The notes under the pieces were generated by a model, which did no database searches, was not told the origin of the DNA, and saw only the letters and a program-made list of their open reading frames with translations. From positions 62,001-126,000 of the forward strand of contig NZ_FZPH01000001.1 in the NCBI RefSeq assembly GCF_900188485.1: 64,000 bases of DNA, given 5' to 3'. Source of the stretch: Asanoa hainanensis (lineage in GTDB: Bacteria > Actinomycetota > Actinomycetes > Mycobacteriales > Micromonosporaceae). Positions 7,370 to 16,711 of the stretch are shown one piece after another; position 1 is the stretch's first letter, and every line of letters starts with the position of its first letter. Both the position numbers and the translations under genes were made by a program.

Positions 7370-8308
7370 ATGCCGCGCCCAGACGATGACCGGGTGAAAC
7401 CACGCGACATCGCCCTGGCCGTCGGGGTGGCCGCCCTCTGGGGCGTCAACTTCGTCGTCATCCGGGTCGGCCTCGACCACTTCCCGCCGCTGCTGTTCAA
7501 CGCCCTGCGGTTCACCCTCGCCGCGGTGCCGGCGGTCTTCTTCGTCGGGCGACCCCGGGTGCCCTGGCGCTGGATCCTGGCCGTCGCCCTGGCTCTCGGC
7601 GTCACTAAGTTCTCCCTGCTGTTCGCCGGAATGGCGGCAGGCATGCCGGCTGGCCTCTCGTCGCTCGTCCTGCAGAGCCAGGCGATCTTCACGGTCCTGC
7701 TGGCCGTGTTCCTGCTCAAGGAGCGACCCGGTCGCCGCAGGGTCGCCGGCCTGGCCGTCGCGGCGGTCGGCGTCGTCGTGGTGGCCGTCGGCGTGGGCAC
7801 CGACGTCCCCGGTGGTGCTTTCGCCCTGGTGATCGCCGCCGCGGCCGCCTGGGGTGTGTCCAATGTGGCCACGAGAAAGGCCGGCGCCACGGACATGCTG
7901 CGTTTCATGGTCTGGGTCAGCGCGCTCGCGTCACCGTGGCTGATCCTGCTCTCCCTGCTGGTCGACGGGCCGACCACCGACCTCGAGGCGCTGCGTTCCG
8001 TGCCCCTGAGCGGAGTGCTGGCCGTCCTGTTCGTGGCCGGCGCGGCCACCCTCGGCGGCTTCGCCGCGTGGGGACACCTGATCAGCCGGTACGGTGCCTC
8101 CACGATCGCGCCGTTCGCGATGCTGGTGCCGCTGTTCGGCATCGCGAGCGCCGCCCTGTTCCTGGACGAACGGGTGCGCCCGACCGACGTACTCGGCGGC
8201 CTGCTCGTGATCGGTGGCGTGCTTGCGGGGCTCGTGTCGATTCCGGCCCGCGGCGTACGGCAAGATCGTCTTCATGGTTCTCCAGGACGAGCTCGAGCGG
8301 CGCGCTGA
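7370..8308 (+). CDS. EamA-family (DMT) transporter
   Basis: A 312-residue protein with ten predicted membrane helices arranged as two EamA repeats. The first starts at residue 12 (AVGVAALWGVNFVVIRVGL), the second at about residue 150 (LVIAAAAAWGVSNVATRKAG). It resembles E. coli EamA/YdeD, an exporter of cysteine-pathway metabolites; the actual substrate here is unknown. ATG 7370 and GTG 7394 are both possible starts. The 3' end overlaps the next gene by 35 bases. The divergent LysR gene is the likely regulator. Confidence 0.9.
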   Translation: MPRPDDDRVKPRDIALAVGVAALWGVNFVVIRVGLDHFPPLLFNALRFTLAAVPAVFFVGRPRVPWRWILAVALALGVTKFSLLFAGMAAGMPAGLSSLVLQSQAIFTVLLAVFLLKERPGRRRVAGLAVAAVGVVVVAVGVGTDVPGGAFALVIAAAAAWGVSNVATRKAGATDMLRFMVWVSALASPWLILLSLLVDGPTTDLEALRSVPLSGVLAVLFVAGAATLGGFAAWGHLISRYGASTIAPFAMLVPLFGIASAALFLDERVRPTDVLGGLLVIGGVLAGLVSIPARGVRQDRLHGSPGRARAAR

Positions 8309-9185
8309 CCTCCGCGACGCACCGGCCGTCGCCGTCGGGATCTCCACCGCCGGGACGCGAACCGTGGCGTCGCGGGGCCAGGCCCGTTTCCGGATCGCCT
8401 CGCTGACCAAGACGGTCACCTCGGCCGCGGTCGTGCTCGCCCTGGCCGAACGGAGCATCCCGCTGGACACGCCCGCCGTCACCCTGCTTCCGGGGCTGGA
8501 ACCCGACTGGCGCGCCGACCGCACCATCACCGTCGCGCAGCTTCTCGGCCAGGTGGCCGGGCTGCGCGAGGACGTCGACGGCGCGGCGGTGGCCGCGCTG
8601 GGCGACGGGACCTTCGCGATCCAGGAGGCCGCCCGGCTCGTGGTGCGGGCCGGCAACGCGCGCCCGCCCGGCAGCCGCTGGTCCTATTACAACGGCAACT
8701 ATTTCGTGGCCGGCGCCCTCCTCGCGGCCGTGACCGGAACGGCGTACGAGCTGGCCGTGGGCGAGACCGTCCTGCGGCCCTGGGGCCTCGACGGCACCGG
8801 CTTCATCCCGACGGCCGACTACCCGCGCGGCCGGCGCCCGAGCGGAGGCCTGTGCTCTGGCGTCCCGGACCTGCTGACGCTCGGCGAACGCCTGATCGGC
8901 GACGCGACCCTGCTGGCCGAGACCCGCCGGCCGCGGACGGAGCCGGACGACCCCATGGCGTACGGCCTCGGCTGGGCGCTCGGCCCCTCGGGCCAGCTGT
9001 TCCTCAACGGTCGCCTGCCGGGTCACCGGGCGGCGCTGCTGCTGGTCCCGGACCAGGGTTTCGTGGCCGTCGCGCTGGCCGCCGACGAGCGGGTGCTGCC
9101 CGGGCTGGCCCGCCTGCTCAGCGACCTGCAGCACCCCCTGACCGGCGACGACCTGGGCCCGGCCATCGACGCCTTCGCGGCCTGA
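8274..9185 (+). CDS. Serine hydrolase, class C beta-lactamase fold
   Basis: A 303-residue beta-lactamase-related hydrolase. The SxxK nucleophile motif is SLTK at about residue 44 (FRIASLTKTV), the YxN motif is in SYYNGNYFVAG near 140, and a GHR triad stands where the HxG motif is expected (LPGHRAALL, near 258). ATG 8274 is chosen because the protein then begins close to the fold; upstream in-frame ATG 8214 lies deep inside eamA. No signal peptide is seen, so it is probably cytoplasmic. Likely an esterase or peptidase; the substrate is unknown. Confidence 0.85.
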   Translation: MVLQDELERRADLRDAPAVAVGISTAGTRTVASRGQARFRIASLTKTVTSAAVVLALAERSIPLDTPAVTLLPGLEPDWRADRTITVAQLLGQVAGLREDVDGAAVAALGDGTFAIQEAARLVVRAGNARPPGSRWSYYNGNYFVAGALLAAVTGTAYELAVGETVLRPWGLDGTGFIPTADYPRGRRPSGGLCSGVPDLLTLGERLIGDATLLAETRRPRTEPDDPMAYGLGWALGPSGQLFLNGRLPGHRAALLLVPDQGFVAVALAADERVLPGLARLLSDLQHPLTGDDLGPAIDAFAA

Positions 9186-9205
9186 GCCGCACCAGCGCTC
9201 CTGGC

Positions 9206-9221
9206 TAGACTCTCGTGAGTG
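9206..9221 (+). promoter_or_regulatory. Leaderless promoter of the AfsR-like gene
   Basis: TAGACT at 9206-9211 followed by seven bases and then the GTG start at 9219. No ribosome binding site is present. Confidence 0.5.
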
Positions 9222-12200
9222 ACCGTCGAGCTGGTCCTGCTGCCGCGGGTGGCCTACCGGGGCCAGGAGATCACCGGCTCCGGGCCGGGTGGCCTGCTCG
9301 CGCTCCTGGCCGACGCGCCGAGCACGGGCGCCAGCACCAACCGGCTCGTCGCGGACCTGTGGCCCGAGAAGCGCCCCGACCACCCGGCCAAGGCCCTGCA
9401 GGTGCTGGTGTCGCGGCTGCGGGCGCGGCTCGGCCCTGAGCTGATCGCGTCGACGGCCACGGGCTACCGCCTCACGCTGGGGCCGGACCAGGTCGACGCC
9501 TCGGCGGTGCGGCTGTTCGCGGAGTCGAGCGGGCGTTCCGCGCGGGCCGGCGACCACGCGTCCGCGCTCGCCTCCGCTGAAGCCGGCATCGCGCTGTGCG
9601 CCGGCGTGACCGCCGACCCGGGCGAGGACCCGTTGGCCGCGCTGCGCGCCGCGCGGGTGCCGGTGCTGGACGCGCTGGTGCGGGCGCGCGCCCTGGCCCT
9701 GGCCCGGCTGGGCCGGCCCGCCGAGGCCGTCGAGCCCCTCCGCGAGGTGGCCGCCGCCCACCCGCGCGACGAGGAGGTGCTGGCCGAGCTGCTGCGGTGC
9801 GAGGCGGTCCCGGAGGCCCTGGCCCGGTACGACAGCTATCGGCGCGCCCTGCGCGACGAGCTGGGCACCGATCCGGGGCCGGCGCTGCGAGAGGTCTACC
9901 AGGGCCTGCTGGCCAGCGACGCGCCGGCCGTCCGGCACGGGGTGTCGGAGGAGCCGAACCCGATGCTCGGCCGGGACAAGGACATCGCCGCGGTGGCCGA
10001 CCTGCTGCGGAGGTCGCGGGTCGTCTCGATTGTCGGCCCCGGCGGGCTCGGCAAGACCCGGCTCGCCAACGCCGTCGCCCGGCAGGCGGAGCAGCGGACG
10101 GTGCACGTCGTCGGGCTCGCGGGTGTGGCGACGGACGCGGACGTGGCCGCCGAGGTGGGCTCGGCCGTCGGGGCGCGGCCGGCGCATGCCATTCTCGACG
10201 CCCTCGGCCCCGGCGCCGCCCTGCTGGTGCTGGACAACTGCGAGCACGTGGTCGACGGCGTCGCCGAGCTGGTGCGCGCGCTGGTGTCGACGAGCCGGGA
10301 CGTGCGGGTGTTGACCACCAGCCGGGCTCCGCTGCGGTTGGCGGCCGAGTCGGTCTACCCGCTGCCGTCGCTCGACCTCCCCACGATGGTCGAGCTGTTC
10401 GGCCAGCGGGCCCGGGCGACCCGGCCCGACGCCGACCTGCCGCCGGCGGTGGTGGCCGAGCTGTGCACCCGCCTCGACGGGCTCCCGCTGGCCGTCGAGC
10501 TCGCCGCGGCCCGCGTACGCGTGATGTCCGTGACCGAGATCGCCCGGCGGTTGGACGACCGCTTCGAGCTGTTGCGCGGCGGCACCCGGGACACCCCGGA
10601 CCGGCACCGCACGCTGCACGCGGTCATCGACTGGAGCTGGCACCTGCTGGCGCCCGAAGCCCAGGCCGCGATGCGCACGCTGTCGGTGTTCCCGGGTGGC
10701 TTCACCGCCGCCGCGGCCCGGCACGTGCTGGGCTCGGACGCCGTCCTCGAACAGCTCGTCGACCAGTCGTTGCTGCGGCTGACCGAGGGCGCGACGGGCA
10801 CCCGTTTCCGGATGCTGGAGACGGTGCGGGAGTTCAGCGCCGCCCGCCGGGACGAGGCGGGCGAAAGCGCGGCGGCCATCGGCCGATTCCTACGCTGGGC
10901 CGGCGACGCCGACGTGTGGTGGGCGCCCGGCGCGCTCGGTCTGCCCGATGTGGACAATGTGCGGGGCGAACAGGACAACCTGCTCCAGGCGCTGCGGTAC
11001 GGGCTCGACCGCCAGGACGGCGCCGCGGTCACGGCGACCGCGGCGTGGCTCGGCGGCCTGTGGGTCACGGAGTCCAACTTCACCCGCCTCATCGCGCTGG
11101 CCCGCGACACGTCGTGGTTGCTGTCCCACTTCCGGCCGGGGCCCGACCTCGTCGAGGCGACCCGGATGGCGGCCGTGCTGAACGCGATGATCGGCTTCGT
11201 GATGCCGGACGCGAGCCCGTTGCGCGCTCTGGCGGTGCTGCGGCGGCTGCCGATCGCGCCGCCGGACAACCTGATCCGGGCCATCGACGTGGCGCTGCGG
11301 GCCCGGGACAACGCGGCTCTGGACGCGCTGGCTTCGAGCGACTCGCCTCTCCTGGCGGCGATGGCCAACTATGTGCTCAGCTACCGGTGGGAGCAGGTCA
11401 ACGAGCCCGCGCTGGCAGTTGCCGCGGCCCGGCGGATGCTCGCGTGCCTACAGGCCGACGACATGGAGCTGATCCGGGCGCTGGCGCACAGCCGGGTCGG
11501 TGAGCTGTGCCTGATGGTGGAGCCGGGCGAGGCGGCCTACGAGCACATCGCGACCGCGTTGGAGACGGCCGAGCGACTGGGCTGGTCCACCAAGACCCGC
11601 GGCCGGTGGGCGCTGGTTCAGGCCAACCTCCAGCGCGGCGCGTGGGACAAGGCCGAACGCGGGCTCCTCGAGGCTCGCGAGGACCGCGGCGACGACCCGG
11701 TGGACGCCGCGCGCTTCGAGCTGTGCGCCCGGGCGCAGATCCAACTCGGCCGCGGCGACGTCGACGGCGGACTGCGCCTGTGGCGGCAGGCGGCGAGGCC
11801 GGTCGACCCCGCCACTCTCGGCACCGAGTTCGGTTTGTGGCCCTTCGAGGTCGAGGCGGCCGCGGTGCTGCTACACGCCCGCCACGGCCGGCTGGACGAG
11901 GTCCAGGACATTGTGGACGCGCTGCCGGAGATGCTGTCCGGGCTGCTGCCCACCGCACCACCGACGATGTTCCCGGTGTGCGGCACGCTGCTTCTGGCCA
12001 TGGCGGTGTCGACGTCCGGTCCTCGCGCGGCGCGGCTGGTCGCGCTGGCGTCCCGCTTCGGCGTGTTCCGCGGGACGCAGCCGGACCTGACGCCGGAACT
12101 GGTCGAATCGCTCGGGCGACAGGCAGACGCGCCGGCGTACGCCGAGGCGGTCTCGTCGTACGCCGGCCTGTCCATTTCGGACTTGAAAACGGAGACGTTG

Positions 12201-12248
12201 GCTCAGGTCACCGGATCGCGCCGGAACAGCAGCCGCGCCCAGCCGTAG
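9219..12248 (+). CDS. AfsR/SARP-type regulator with NTPase and repeat domains
   Basis: A 1009-residue regulator. Residues 5-90 are an OmpR-type winged helix, 95-240 a bacterial transcriptional activator domain (RDELGTDPGPALREVYQGLL near its end), and 245-560 an STAND-class NTPase with GPGGLGKT (Walker A, about 272-279), LLVLDNCEH (Walker B) and TTSRAPLRLAAE. The GLPLAVELAAARVRVM helix and a winged-helix element (LHAVIDWSWHLL) follow. The rest is helical, TPR-like. Such proteins act as ATP-dependent activators of secondary-metabolism or transport genes. It ends convergently with, and overlaps by 46 bases, the ABC exporter genes, which are plausible targets. Confidence 0.9.
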   Translation: MTVELVLLPRVAYRGQEITGSGPGGLLALLADAPSTGASTNRLVADLWPEKRPDHPAKALQVLVSRLRARLGPELIASTATGYRLTLGPDQVDASAVRLFAESSGRSARAGDHASALASAEAGIALCAGVTADPGEDPLAALRAARVPVLDALVRARALALARLGRPAEAVEPLREVAAAHPRDEEVLAELLRCEAVPEALARYDSYRRALRDELGTDPGPALREVYQGLLASDAPAVRHGVSEEPNPMLGRDKDIAAVADLLRRSRVVSIVGPGGLGKTRLANAVARQAEQRTVHVVGLAGVATDADVAAEVGSAVGARPAHAILDALGPGAALLVLDNCEHVVDGVAELVRALVSTSRDVRVLTTSRAPLRLAAESVYPLPSLDLPTMVELFGQRARATRPDADLPPAVVAELCTRLDGLPLAVELAAARVRVMSVTEIARRLDDRFELLRGGTRDTPDRHRTLHAVIDWSWHLLAPEAQAAMRTLSVFPGGFTAAAARHVLGSDAVLEQLVDQSLLRLTEGATGTRFRMLETVREFSAARRDEAGESAAAIGRFLRWAGDADVWWAPGALGLPDVDNVRGEQDNLLQALRYGLDRQDGAAVTATAAWLGGLWVTESNFTRLIALARDTSWLLSHFRPGPDLVEATRMAAVLNAMIGFVMPDASPLRALAVLRRLPIAPPDNLIRAIDVALRARDNAALDALASSDSPLLAAMANYVLSYRWEQVNEPALAVAAARRMLACLQADDMELIRALAHSRVGELCLMVEPGEAAYEHIATALETAERLGWSTKTRGRWALVQANLQRGAWDKAERGLLEAREDRGDDPVDAARFELCARAQIQLGRGDVDGGLRLWRQAARPVDPATLGTEFGLWPFEVEAAAVLLHARHGRLDEVQDIVDALPEMLSGLLPTAPPTMFPVCGTLLLAMAVSTSGPRAARLVALASRFGVFRGTQPDLTPELVESLGRQADAPAYAEAVSSYAGLSISDLKTETLAQVTGSRRNSSRAQP

Positions 12249-12970
12249 CCGGCCAGCGTCAGCCCGACGCACCACACGATGGCGACGATGCCGTGGTTGT
12301 CGACGGGCGTGCCGAGCAACAGACCGCGCATCGTGTCGATGATCGGCGTGAACGGCTGGTGGGTGGCGAACCACCGCACGACCCCGGACATCGACTCCGG
12401 TGGCACGAACGCACTGCTGACGAACGGCAGGAGCTGGGCGGCGAACAAGAACGGTGTCGTGCCCTCGGGCGACTTGGCGGCCAGGCCGACCGCGACGGCG
12501 AGCCAGGTCAGGGCGAGCGTGAACAGGGCGACGAGCCCGGCGGCGGCCAGCCAGTTCGCCGCGTCGGCGTGGGGCCGGTAACCCAGGAGCACCGCGACAC
12601 CCACGACCAGGACGGAGCTGAGCAGCGTACGGGCGGTGGACACGATCACGTGCCCGGTGAGCACCGACGTGCGGGAGATCCGCATCGTGCGGAACCGGGA
12701 GATGATGCCGGACGTTACGTCCTGGTTGACCGCCATGGCGGTCTGGCTGGCCCCGTAGCCGACGGCCATCAGCAGAATGCCGGGCACCAGGTAGTCGATG
12801 TAGTCGTCGCCCTGAACGGCCGCCCCCAGCCCGATGTTGAGCGCGCCGCCGAAGATCCCGACGAACAGCAGCAACATGAACACCGGCAGGGCGATGGTCA
12901 TCACCACCACGACGGGGTTCCGCCGGGTGTGCCGCACGTTGCGGCGCACCATGGTCATCGCGTCACTCAT
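12203..12970 (-). CDS. ABC-2 type exporter permease (DrrB-like)
   Basis: A 255-residue membrane protein of the ABC-2/daunorubicin resistance permease family with six helices. ISRFRTMRISRTSVLTGHV is the conserved amphipathic segment after helix 2, and QLLPFVSSAFVPPESM precedes helix 6, as in DrrB. It overlaps the upstream ATPase gene by four bases (ATGA), so the pair is co-translated. Role: the membrane half of an exporter for a drug or lipid; substrate unknown. Confidence 0.92.
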   Translation of the reverse strand: MSDAMTMVRRNVRHTRRNPVVVVMTIALPVFMLLLFVGIFGGALNIGLGAAVQGDDYIDYLVPGILLMAVGYGASQTAMAVNQDVTSGIISRFRTMRISRTSVLTGHVIVSTARTLLSSVLVVGVAVLLGYRPHADAANWLAAAGLVALFTLALTWLAVAVGLAAKSPEGTTPFLFAAQLLPFVSSAFVPPESMSGVVRWFATHQPFTPIIDTMRGLLLGTPVDNHGIVAIVWCVGLTLAGYGWARLLFRRDPVT

Positions 12971-13926
12971 CGCACGGCCTCCTGCTCCGCCGTCGGGTGC
13001 CCGGTGAGGGCGAAGAACACATCATCGAGATCCGGCGTGTGTACGGAGAGGTCGTCCACTTCGACGCCGGCGCGGTCCAGTTGATCGAGGATGTCGCGCA
13101 GCGCACGGACACCGCCGTCGCTGGGCACCTCGAGGGTGAGCGCGTCGTCGTCCCTGGTCGCCTCGTGGAAGACCCCGGTCGCGGCACTCAGCTGGGTCAG
13201 GTCGGCGAACCGCAGCCGCACATGCCCGCCGGGCAGCCCCCGCTTGAGCTCCTCGGCGGTCCCTGCCGCGACGATCTTTCCGTGGTCGAGCACCGCGATC
13301 CGGTCGGCGAGCTCGTCGGCCTCGTCCAGGTACTGGGTGGTCAGGAAGATCGTCACCCCACCGGCCACCAGCCTGCGAATGGTCTCCCACATCATCCGCC
13401 GACTACGCGGATCAAGCCCGGTGGTCGGCTCGTCGAGGAAGATCACCCGCGGGTCGCCGACGAGCGTCATCGCCAGGTCGAGCCGCCGCCTCATCCCGCC
13501 CGAGTAGGTGGAAGCCGGCTTCTTGCCGGCCTCGACGAGGTCGAACCGCTCGAGCAGCTCAGCGGTCCGCCGCCGCCCCTCGGCGCGACCGAGGTGGTTC
13601 AGGTCGGCCATGAGCTCGAGGTTCTCCTCGCCGGTCAGCAGATCGTCGACCGCGGAGAACTGCCCGGTGACCCCGATCGCACCCCGCACGTCGTCGGCCT
13701 CCTTGCCGACGTCGTACCCGGCCACCTTCGCCTGCCCACCATCAGCCCGAATCAAGGTCGACAAAATCCGAACGGCTGTGGTTTTCCCGGCCCCGTTGGG
13801 CCCGAGCAGGGCGAAAATGGTGCCGCCCGCAACCTGAAGATCAACCCCGTCCAACACGACCTTGTCCCCGAACGCCTTACGCAGCCCGACGACCTCGATC
13901 GCCGCCCCTGCTGGCACGCCTGTCAT
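12967..13926 (-). CDS. ABC exporter ATPase (DrrA-like)
   Basis: A 319-residue ABC ATPase. GPNGAGKT (Walker A, about residue 38), YSGGMRRRLDLAM (signature) and VIFLDEPTTGLDPRSR (Walker B and D-loop) are intact, and the H-loop is embedded as Gln (TTQYLDEADELADR). Replacement of His by Gln in this TTQ(Y/F)L motif is normal in the DrrA family. The C-terminal 90 residues are the DrrA-type extension. It powers the permease encoded next. No ribosome binding site change or truncation is seen. Confidence 0.94.
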   Translation of the reverse strand: MTGVPAGAAIEVVGLRKAFGDKVVLDGVDLQVAGGTIFALLGPNGAGKTTAVRILSTLIRADGGQAKVAGYDVGKEADDVRGAIGVTGQFSAVDDLLTGEENLELMADLNHLGRAEGRRRTAELLERFDLVEAGKKPASTYSGGMRRRLDLAMTLVGDPRVIFLDEPTTGLDPRSRRMMWETIRRLVAGGVTIFLTTQYLDEADELADRIAVLDHGKIVAAGTAEELKRGLPGGHVRLRFADLTQLSAATGVFHEATRDDDALTLEVPSDGGVRALRDILDQLDRAGVEVDDLSVHTPDLDDVFFALTGHPTAEQEAVR

Positions 13927-14100
13927 GCCCGTCCTCCCAAAACCGCGGCCCGACCGGCCACGCCTGAGAGAAGAGTGAAACCACCCGGTTTCACCACGGC
14001 TTCACCCCGGCATCACCGGTGGCGTTCCTCGACGGTGAGCCGCCGCCGTGAGGTGACAGGGGATGGATCCGGGGACAACTCCCCCCACAGGCGAAGGCCC

Positions 14101-14138
14101 GGCCAGCCCGGCTCAGGCGAACCTGAGCCCGGCTGGCC
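14101..14138 (-). terminator. Hairpin terminator after the S8 peptidase gene
   Basis: Two 17-base arms with one central mismatch and a CGAA tetraloop, 14 bases beyond the stop of the minus-strand S8 gene. It lacks a T tract, as is common in actinomycetes. Confidence 0.75.
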
Positions 14139-14151
14139 GGGCCGTGTCGGG

Positions 14152-16668
14152 CTAGGCGCCGTGGGAGCCTGCGCCGGGGAGTGCCCGTACGACGGTCAGG
14201 GTTACGTTGCCGTGGCGGTAGGAGACCCTGAACTGGTGGCGGCCCGCGGTCAGGATTCGGCGTTCCGGGAGGGAATGGAAGGTGCCCTTGATCGAGTCGC
14301 CGCTCATGATTGTCAGGACCGTGCCTGGCGTGAGGCGGGCGCGGACGTCCAGGTCGAGTTCGCCCTTCAGCTCCAGGTCACCTCCGGCCCGTACGCTCGT
14401 GTAGTCCTGGTCGCCGGAGATGGTGATCGCGAGCCGGGCCCCGCGGCCCAGCGTCACCTCGCGGCCGACCCGCAGCACGTTGCCGGGTGTGACGTCGGTG
14501 AAGGTGAGGGACGCCGCGGCCGCCGCTTCCTCGGCCGACAGGCCCGGCTCCAGCACGCCGTCGCGGACATCGATGTTGCGGGCCACGAAGCCCGTGCCGC
14601 CGAGGGTGCCGCCCTTGACGTCGATCGAGCTCGCGTGTGAGCCGTTGATCGCGAGCTTGCCGCCTAAGACCGTCGTGCCGCCCTGGTACGTGTTGTCGCC
14701 CGTCATGACCAGCGTCCCGCGGCCTTTCTTGACCAGGGAAGCCGTGTAGAGGTCTTTGTGGATCTTGTGCTGGATGTGGGCCGCGCGGGCGTCCATCCAG
14801 CGCTTGCGCCACTTGAGGGCATCCGCGTAGGGGATCTTGTCGTACAACTCGGGATGGCCGTCGGTCGCGGCTTGCACGGCCGGGTCGGCCAGCAGGCCCT
14901 GCAGCACGAAGGCCTGTGCGTCAACCGTGCCGTCGCGGTGCAGCACATTGGGGCTGAACTCGCCGGCGTACGCGGTGCCGTGCTTCCTGTAGCCCGCCAG
15001 CCACCGCAGATCTTCCTTTTCCCGCTCCTTGATCGCGGTCTGGCTGATGTCGTTCGACCAGACGTCCAGGGGCGCCTTGTCCATGTCGTACGTCATCGGG
15101 CTCAGGAACTGGCCGGGGCCGTACATGCCCTTGGCCAGGTCGGGAATTCCCCAGCCCCAGCGCTCGTCCGGAACACCGTCGGGAGCGGTCCAGGCGATGG
15201 ATGCCCCGGACGGTGAGGTCTGCCCGGTGCCGAGGAAGCGCACGCCGTCGGACATCTTGTTGTTCGCCGTGGTGAACATCAGCTCGCGCACCTGCATGGC
15301 GTCCATGTTCGGGTAGCGGGAGAGCAGAACCCCCATCACCGCTGTCGCGACGGGCGTCGCCGGTGACGTGCCGCTCGAGTTCGAATAGTTGGTGTCACCG
15401 GCGCTGCTCGTGGTCCGCACGCTGTTAGACGGGGTCGACACGGTCCACCACCTGGCGAGCCCGGCCTCGTTGAACCCGAACTGCTTCGTGTATTCGGGAT
15501 TGGCCGCGGTGGGCGGTTGCACCCCGCCGACGGCCACCCACTGCCGTTCGGCCATGGGATTGAACAGGGGGTACGCCGGGCGGAAGTACGGATTGCTCCA
15601 GTCGTTGTTGCCGGACGATCGCACGTTGACGGTGCCGCTGTCCTTGATGGCGTCCCAGATGGCGTCCATGAAGGACTGTCCGGGGTGGTCCGGATTGAAC
15701 TGGATGCCGCCTGCCGAATAGCTCTTCAGGAAGAAGAAGTACTGGTACTCCAGGTCCTTCAGAAACTCGTTGGGGACGATGGTCGCCATCGCCGTGGGGC
15801 TGACGCTGTCCTTGCCGACCAACTGGTAGCCGTTGGCGAGGTTGCCACCGACTCCGAGGTCGGTTCCGAGACCGTCGAAGCGGGCCCGGTCGATCGTCTG
15901 GACGAACGAGCCCCAACTGCTGTTGATGACCTGGGCGCCGGCCGCGACCAGCGCCTTGTTGGCCGTGTGCCAGTAGACGTAGTCGTGGAAGGGGCCGTGC
16001 GACTGGGTGTCGGAACCGCCGGTCTTGGCCACGTACATCGTCGGTCCGATGGCGATGCCGTGCTGTTCCTTGCCGTCGCGGATGCCGGAGGTAACCCCGA
16101 GCATTCCGGTCCCGTGGCTGTAGTCGGTCGTTCTCGCCTGGTCGCCGGCCACCGTGAACGACTCGCCCGCGGTGAACGGGTTGGCCGGGGTCGCCGTGTT
16201 CCGGTAGCCGAAGCCGGACGTGCCGTAGACGCCCTCCGCCCGCACCGGAACGATCAGCGCCGTCTGAAACGCTTCGTGCGTGGTCCGGTAGCCCGAGTCC
16301 ATCATGCCCAACGCGACACCCTGCCCGAAGTAGCCCAGGGCGTACGCGGTAGACGCGTTCACCGCGACGAGCTGCCACGGGGCATCGACCGCTGTGCCGG
16401 GGTTAGCGGGATTGTGACCGGTGTAATAACCGTATTCCGGCGTTTCCCAACTGGCCTTGGCGGCAGCGAACTCCTCTGGACGCGTGGCGACGAAGCCAGG
16501 GTCTCCCGGGTACGTCGGCGGCACGCCGCCAGAAAGGCCAGGCGTCGGACCGGTCTTGGGCGCTGCCGAGGCGAACCCGGCCGGAAGGAACGCGATGCCC
16601 GCTCCGGCAGCGACCGCGCCCCCCACCTGCCGTAGGAACTGTCGCCGACTCGTGAACCCCATGCTCAT
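14152..16668 (-). CDS. Tat-exported subtilisin-like (S8) peptidase with autotransporter-type beta repeat
   Basis: An 838-residue secreted serine peptidase. The N-terminus has a twin-arginine signal (TSRRQFLRQVGG, then a hydrophobic Ala/Gly stretch and ASAAP). The S8 triad is Asp about 121 (MMDSGYRTTHEAF), His about 185 (DYSHGTGMLG) and Ser about 434 (GTSPATPVA). Near residues 655-705 there is a passenger-associated beta-strand repeat (TGDNTYQGGTTVLGGKL, then SIDVKGGTLGGTG), typical of Gram-negative autotransporter proteases such as NalP, but no outer-membrane barrel follows. ATG 16668 is preceded by AAGGAG six bases upstream. It is the first of three neighbouring secreted peptidases on this strand. 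Confidence 0.9.
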   Translation of the reverse strand: MSMGFTSRRQFLRQVGGAVAAGAGIAFLPAGFASAAPKTGPTPGLSGGVPPTYPGDPGFVATRPEEFAAAKASWETPEYGYYTGHNPANPGTAVDAPWQLVAVNASTAYALGYFGQGVALGMMDSGYRTTHEAFQTALIVPVRAEGVYGTSGFGYRNTATPANPFTAGESFTVAGDQARTTDYSHGTGMLGVTSGIRDGKEQHGIAIGPTMYVAKTGGSDTQSHGPFHDYVYWHTANKALVAAGAQVINSSWGSFVQTIDRARFDGLGTDLGVGGNLANGYQLVGKDSVSPTAMATIVPNEFLKDLEYQYFFFLKSYSAGGIQFNPDHPGQSFMDAIWDAIKDSGTVNVRSSGNNDWSNPYFRPAYPLFNPMAERQWVAVGGVQPPTAANPEYTKQFGFNEAGLARWWTVSTPSNSVRTTSSAGDTNYSNSSGTSPATPVATAVMGVLLSRYPNMDAMQVRELMFTTANNKMSDGVRFLGTGQTSPSGASIAWTAPDGVPDERWGWGIPDLAKGMYGPGQFLSPMTYDMDKAPLDVWSNDISQTAIKEREKEDLRWLAGYRKHGTAYAGEFSPNVLHRDGTVDAQAFVLQGLLADPAVQAATDGHPELYDKIPYADALKWRKRWMDARAAHIQHKIHKDLYTASLVKKGRGTLVMTGDNTYQGGTTVLGGKLAINGSHASSIDVKGGTLGGTGFVARNIDVRDGVLEPGLSAEEAAAAASLTFTDVTPGNVLRVGREVTLGRGARLAITISGDQDYTSVRAGGDLELKGELDLDVRARLTPGTVLTIMSGDSIKGTFHSLPERRILTAGRHQFRVSYRHGNVTLTVVRALPGAGSHGA

Positions 16669-16711
16669 TCCGGCTCCTTCCCGAGGGGTAGATATCTTCG
16701 ACGGCCGCTTC

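Noticed and set aside
8082-10724. Long minus-strand frame of 880 residues
   Set aside because: It is antisense to the serine hydrolase and AfsR-like genes. Its composition is Gly/Arg/Gln/His-rich and shows no domain, as expected for antisense of GC-rich coding DNA.
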